A stretch of DNA of 25,466 nt from JANXVY01 sp038329675 (GTDB taxonomy: Bacteria > Pseudomonadota > Alphaproteobacteria > Rhizobiales > Hyphomicrobiaceae), in NCBI GenBank assembly GCA_038329675.1, contig JBBQNE010000031.1, forward strand, positions 1 to 25,466, read 5' to 3'. The notes beneath the pieces are model-generated. The model had not been told where the DNA came from, did no database searches, and worked only from the letters and a program-made list of their open reading frames with translations. The translations under genes and the position numbers were made by a program. Positions 22,363-25,466 of the stretch are shown here, one piece after another. Each line of letters starts with the position of its first letter. Position 1 is the first letter of the stretch.

Positions 22363-23160
22363 ATGCGCTTTTCAGCGAACACCGCACGCTTCGTTGCTTT
22401 GACGGCCGCCGCGCCGATCGCCGCCGCTGTTTTGTTCGCTGACCCGGCTTCGGCTGCGTGCACGCGCTTGGCATTTTCTGTCAACGATTACGGCAAAGAC
22501 GGGCCAACCAACGACGCCAAGAAACTACTGGACACCTATATTGCTAAGTGGACCGCCGATCGCGGCATCAAGAAATACCGCACCGGTCCTAAGGACGTCA
22601 GCTGCGAACTGTATTTGAACCTCATCGTTTTCGACGAGCATACATGCAAGGCGGAAGCGACCGTTTGCTGGGATGGTCCGGCAGTACCTGGCACTGTACA
22701 AGCTGTAGCCCCCGGCGAAACGGCAAAGCCCGCGACAGCCAGTTCAATTCGCAAGCCCAGCACGCCACGATCAACGTCTCCATCGACGGCCGATGGCGCA
22801 TCAGGGATCGTCGCCACAACCAACACGGCAATTACCGCGCCCGAACCATTGGCCGCTCCAGCTGTCAAACCTGCAGCCAAAGCCGCAGCCGTAGCGGCGC
22901 CAGCGATCGCCACCCCTGCGATCGAAACCGGCACGATTGCCGCCGAGAAACCGATTGCGCCGAAGTCGGCGGCGGCTAAGCCTGAAGCAGCCAAACCCGA
23001 AGCAGCCAAGGTTGAACCCGCCAAGGCCGACGCGGCGATGGACCAAGCCCTGCTCGCGGCACAACGCGCAGCCGATGCGGCCGAACGGGCCGCGGCAGCA
23101 GCAGAGCGCGCAGCCTCTGCAGCCGCTGCCGCAGAAAAAGGCGCGTCCAAAGCCCCATGA
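22363..23160 (+). CDS. Exported protein with a Cys-containing domain and Ala-rich helical tail
   Basis: In this 265-aa protein, residues 1-32 are a signal peptide with cleavage near ASAA. A compact domain follows (about 33-110) with four Cys (CTRLAF, VSCELYL, HTCKA, TVCW), and a Trp/Tyr-rich core; it looks folded but I do not recognise it. The rest is low complexity: a Ser/Thr/Pro linker, an Ala/Pro/Lys stretch with five-residue AAKPE-like repeats, and an Ala-rich helix with regular Arg/Glu (AADAAERAAAAAERAAS), probably a coiled coil. This could tether the domain to the cell envelope (inference). GAGG lies 6 nt before the ATG. Confidence 0.75.
   Translation: MRFSANTARFVALTAAAPIAAAVLFADPASAACTRLAFSVNDYGKDGPTNDAKKLLDTYIAKWTADRGIKKYRTGPKDVSCELYLNLIVFDEHTCKAEATVCWDGPAVPGTVQAVAPGETAKPATASSIRKPSTPRSTSPSTADGASGIVATTNTAITAPEPLAAPAVKPAAKAAAVAAPAIATPAIETGTIAAEKPIAPKSAAAKPEAAKPEAAKVEPAKADAAMDQALLAAQRAADAAERAAAAAERAASAAAAAEKGASKAP
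22972..23031 (+). repeat. 15-bp coding repeat (AAKPE-like units)
   Basis: Four 15-bp units encode AAKPE, AAKPE, AAKVE and PAKAD in the tail of the exported protein. The first two units have the same protein sequence but several synonymous changes, so the repeat is kept at protein level. Confidence 0.75.
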
Positions 23161-23249
23161 GATAGACGGCGTTGCAAGCAGGGCGGTCCCCTGGCGTGGA
23201 CCTCCTCAACACCACATCGACACACCACGAAGTTAGCGCCTCGCGCTGC

Positions 23250-24008
23250 TCAGTCGGGATCTAACTCCGCTCCGGCTGGGTCTGGTTGCGCAAGAGCGCG
23301 GTCTGGCCCCGGCTCTTTCTTCTTAAACGTGCACAAGTCGGCAACCGAGCAACGCCAGCACTCGGGCTTGCGTGCCTTGCACAAGTAGCGGCCGTGTAGG
23401 ATCAGCCAATGGTGGGCGTGCAGTCCGAACTCAGCCGGTACAAGCGGAAGCACGTCCTCTTCCACCCCATCAGGCGTTTTGGCCCGGGTAAAGCCGAGCC
23501 GGTGCGACACCCGGAACACATGGGTATCGACCGCCATCGTGGCCTCGCCAAACGCCATATTGAGCACCACGTTGGCAGTCTTTCGTCCAACACCCGGCAG
23601 CTCTTCGAGCGCGGCACGGTCGCGCGGCACCTCGCCGGCATGGGCTGCAATCAGCCGCTCTGAAAGCGCGATGACATTCTTGGCTTTGTTTCGAAACAGC
23701 CCGATCGTTTTGATATGTGCCCGCACCGCATCTTCACCTAACGCGACCATCTTTGCAGGCGTATCGGCGACCTTGAACAGCGGGCGGGTTGCCCGGTTCA
23801 CGCCGGCATCCGTCGATTGAGCCGACAGCACCACGGCAACCAGCAGCGTGTAGGGGTTAATATGCTCAAGCTCGCCTTGCGGGGCAGGGTTCGCCGCCGC
23901 AAACCTTGCAAATATCTGGCTTGCAACCTCCTTAGAAAATCGCGAACGTCTAGGCTTACGGCGTCGCGTGGTGGGTTTACGCGGGGCAGGGGCGGTCTCA
24001 ACCGGCAT
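23250..24008 (-). CDS. nth: Endonuclease III (DNA glycosylase/AP lyase)
   Basis: This 252-aa base-excision-repair enzyme removes oxidised pyrimidines and cleaves the abasic site. The helix-hairpin-helix ELPGVGRKTANVV contains catalytic Lys143, and Asp161 lies in AVDTHVFRV. The 4Fe-4S cluster is complete: Cys210, 217, 220 and 226 (C-X6-C-X2-C-X5-C). The N-terminal ~25 residues are basic, and a ~25-residue acidic/Pro tail follows the cluster. ATG 24008 has AAGGA upstream; a TTG three codons earlier is too close to it. It is divergent from the DUF2244 gene across 46 nt, so the two share a promoter region. Confidence 0.96.
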   Translation of the reverse strand: MPVETAPAPRKPTTRRRKPRRSRFSKEVASQIFARFAAANPAPQGELEHINPYTLLVAVVLSAQSTDAGVNRATRPLFKVADTPAKMVALGEDAVRAHIKTIGLFRNKAKNVIALSERLIAAHAGEVPRDRAALEELPGVGRKTANVVLNMAFGEATMAVDTHVFRVSHRLGFTRAKTPDGVEEDVLPLVPAEFGLHAHHWLILHGRYLCKARKPECWRCSVADLCTFKKKEPGPDRALAQPDPAGAELDPD

Positions 24009-24054
24009 GCAGGTCAATCCTTGCGTGGGCGGAAGGAATTAAGGGTCGTAATGG

Positions 24055-24630
24055 ATGAATGACATCGATGACGAAACGCAAGACCGTATCGAACTCGGCC
24101 GCGGACTTTCGCGAAAGCTCGGCCGAAGCCGGGCCATGACGGAAGTCTCTGATCGCGACAGCGGCCGCTACCGCTTCAGGCTCATTTCCTACCGGTCGCT
24201 GAGCCGCGCTGGATTTCGCCTTTTGATGGGATCCGTCATTGCAATTAATCTCGCCGTTGGCGGGTTCTTCCTGTCACTTGGGGCATGGCCCATTCTCGTG
24301 TTCTGCGGCCTGGATATCGCGCTCGTCTATTGGGCGTTTAAATCCAACTACCACGCTGGTTTGCTCACCGAGACGATCGACCTGTCGCCCGGCGCAATGA
24401 CGCTGACCCGGAACTATCCATCGGGCAAACGCGAGACGTATGAATTTAATCCCTACTGGGTGCGCGTGCGACTGAAAGAACATGCCGATGGTCGCAACGC
24501 GCTGAACCTTAGCTCCCACGGTAGCGAAATGCGCTTCGCCCACTTTTTATCGGACGATGAGCGTCGAGATTTCGCCGAAAGCTTAGCGGGCGCGTTGCTT
24601 ACGGCGCGTGGTGTGCGGAGCGCAAACTGA
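24055..24630 (+). CDS. DUF2244 family membrane protein
   Basis: This 191-aa protein has a polar N-terminus (about 1-45), then two membrane helices (about 54-75 and 78-95) with the family motif GLDIALVYWAFKSNY, followed by a soluble domain with repeated beta pattern (ETIDLSPGAMTLTR, YEFNPYWVRVRL). This matches DUF2244, of unknown function, common in alphaproteobacteria. AAGGG lies about 9 nt upstream of ATG 24055; in-frame ATGs further in are possible starts. The placement next to divergent nth is one I recall from other rhizobial genomes. Confidence 0.88.
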   Translation: MNDIDDETQDRIELGRGLSRKLGRSRAMTEVSDRDSGRYRFRLISYRSLSRAGFRLLMGSVIAINLAVGGFFLSLGAWPILVFCGLDIALVYWAFKSNYHAGLLTETIDLSPGAMTLTRNYPSGKRETYEFNPYWVRVRLKEHADGRNALNLSSHGSEMRFAHFLSDDERRDFAESLAGALLTARGVRSAN

Positions 24631-24767
24631 TCGGGGCGAGCCACCAGCCTGACGTGGTGTCGCACACACGACGCCGTCAGTACTCGTTGTGAGCAATGAT
24701 CGGCCCTTTTATCGACACGCGCCGCCGGGCAATCGGGACGGCACGCAGAGACAATTTCTAACGCGCG

Positions 24768-25466
24768 CTATCGGGTCGACGTTTTCGCCTCCTCAGCCTT
24801 CCAACCAATCTGGAACGGCGAGAAGCGGATGCTCGTGGGTTGACGTGTCGGCAAAATGTTCGTTGTCATCGGCGCGTAGCCAACGTCGGCAGCAACGGCT
24901 GAGATTTTTATTCCAGCGTGGCCCCGCCAAGCGACGTTCTTCTCCTGGATCAATAATTTGCCGTCGACCCAAACCTTGATCTGACCGTTCTGCGCGTTGG
25001 GGTGATTGAGCACGACTTCCTGGTCAATTCGCACCCATCGCCCGCGCGGCAAAGTGTAATCCTTGGCCTTAATTTTAGACGCTCCAGCCTGGGCAACCTC
25101 TGACGAAGACACGTTGTTATCCATCGAGAAGATGCCATTCGCCACCCAATGGGGCCGTGAGCCGAACCCCGATTTGCCCGAGCTAGCACCCTTCGACAAG
25201 TCGCCGATCAGCCCCGGCAAATAACCGCCTTGGCTAAAGTTGAAGTCACGCGGCAAGAAGAAGCTATAGCTCAGGCAGGCCGAAACGGCCGCATTCATGT
25301 TCGATGGCGTCCAGTTGAAAGCGACCGCTGGCCCGTTCTCTTTCGGTGACCCAACGTTAGCGTTAAACGCCAAGCCACTCGGCCCGTCGCTAACGATCGA
25401 ACCGTTCTCAAGGACGCCGCGTTCGCCATAGCCGATCCGGGCTTGTAGCTCTGCTGGTGCGAGTGG
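24768..25466 (-). CDS. Polysaccharide lyase (PL14-like) domain protein, partial, runs off right edge
   Basis: The frame is open to the right edge with no convincing start inside the window, so 232 C-terminal residues are seen. The pattern is that of a single-domain beta-jelly-roll lyase of the PL14/alginate-lyase-like group: FFLPRDFNFSQGGYLPGLIGDL, then GSRPHWVANGIFS, VRIDQEVVLNHPNAQNGQIK and VWVDGKLLIQEKNV, ending with aromatic strands. The family cleaves or binds polysaccharides in the envelope or outside the cell. Catalytic residues cannot be assigned with confidence. Any signal peptide lies outside the window. Context to the left is unrelated (nth, DUF2244). A TTG at 25373 is not needed, because codons continue upstream of it. 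Confidence 0.75.
   Translation of the reverse strand, partial: PLAPAELQARIGYGERGVLENGSIVSDGPSGLAFNANVGSPKENGPAVAFNWTPSNMNAAVSACLSYSFFLPRDFNFSQGGYLPGLIGDLSKGASSGKSGFGSRPHWVANGIFSMDNNVSSSEVAQAGASKIKAKDYTLPRGRWVRIDQEVVLNHPNAQNGQIKVWVDGKLLIQEKNVAWRGHAGIKISAVAADVGYAPMTTNILPTRQPTSIRFSPFQIGWKAEEAKTSTR

Noticed and set aside
22536..23228. 230-codon antisense frame over the Ala-rich exported protein
   Set aside because: It is a mirror of the Ala-rich coding repeats and has no family features.
1..25466. Search for tRNA, rRNA, CRISPR, insertion sequences, integrase and riboswitches
   Set aside because: No cloverleaf-like sequence, regular spaced repeats, transposase-like protein or known aptamer pattern was seen by eye.

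Overview
The window looks like a chromosomal segment from an alphaproteobacterium, most likely of the order Hyphomicrobiales (Rhizobiales). The basis is high GC content, a SenC/RegB/RegA redox cluster, a sequence matching the CtrA cell-cycle box (TTAA-N7-TTAA), an OmpR/EnvZ-type pair of alphaproteobacterial style, an Nth gene divergent from a DUF2244 gene, and several small exported proteins of kinds I recall from this order. No database search was possible, so the taxonomic call is an inference.

Left edge (1-2643, minus strand): two genes of an accessory-looking module. One is a 420-aa protein with an N-terminal winged-helix-like part, a Pro/Ala linker and a conserved-looking C-terminal domain. 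The other is a P-loop ATPase with a TTG start, cut by the window edge. Function is unknown; a defence or DNA-transaction role is possible. A 333-nt gap with a perfect CtrA-type box separates them from a CAP-domain lipoprotein (2977-3711). Then come a Wzx/MATE-like flippase with a small conserved upstream partner (3756-5412, minus) and a small exported protein (5706-6002).

Centre-left (6137-9252): senC (minus) is divergent from regB, and regA follows. Together these form the redox/quinone-sensing Reg (Prr/Act) system plus the copper chaperone for cytochrome oxidase. A perfect inverted repeat lies in the regA leader and a hairpin follows regA. Next is an unrecognised 659-aa four-helix membrane protein (9391-11370).

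Centre-right (11609-17181): mmsA, a small hypothetical gene, and a minus-strand group of PYROXD2-like FAD oxidoreductase, flavin reductase and arfB, the last two overlapping. These are followed by a two-helix membrane protein and a convergent Cys-rich exported protein.

Right (17480-25466): an OmpR-type regulator and its sensor kinase, whose stop codon lies inside a 17-bp tandem repeat. A CMD-family protein overlaps rlmJ by 4 nt, with a good hairpin at the rlmJ stop. Three consecutive exported unknowns follow (21357-23160), then nth (minus), a DUF2244 membrane protein (plus), and a PL14-like secreted polysaccharide-lyase-type protein cut by the right edge.

I saw no tRNA, rRNA, CRISPR array, insertion sequence or integrase. 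Apart from the left-edge module the content is mostly ordinary chromosomal housekeeping and regulation.
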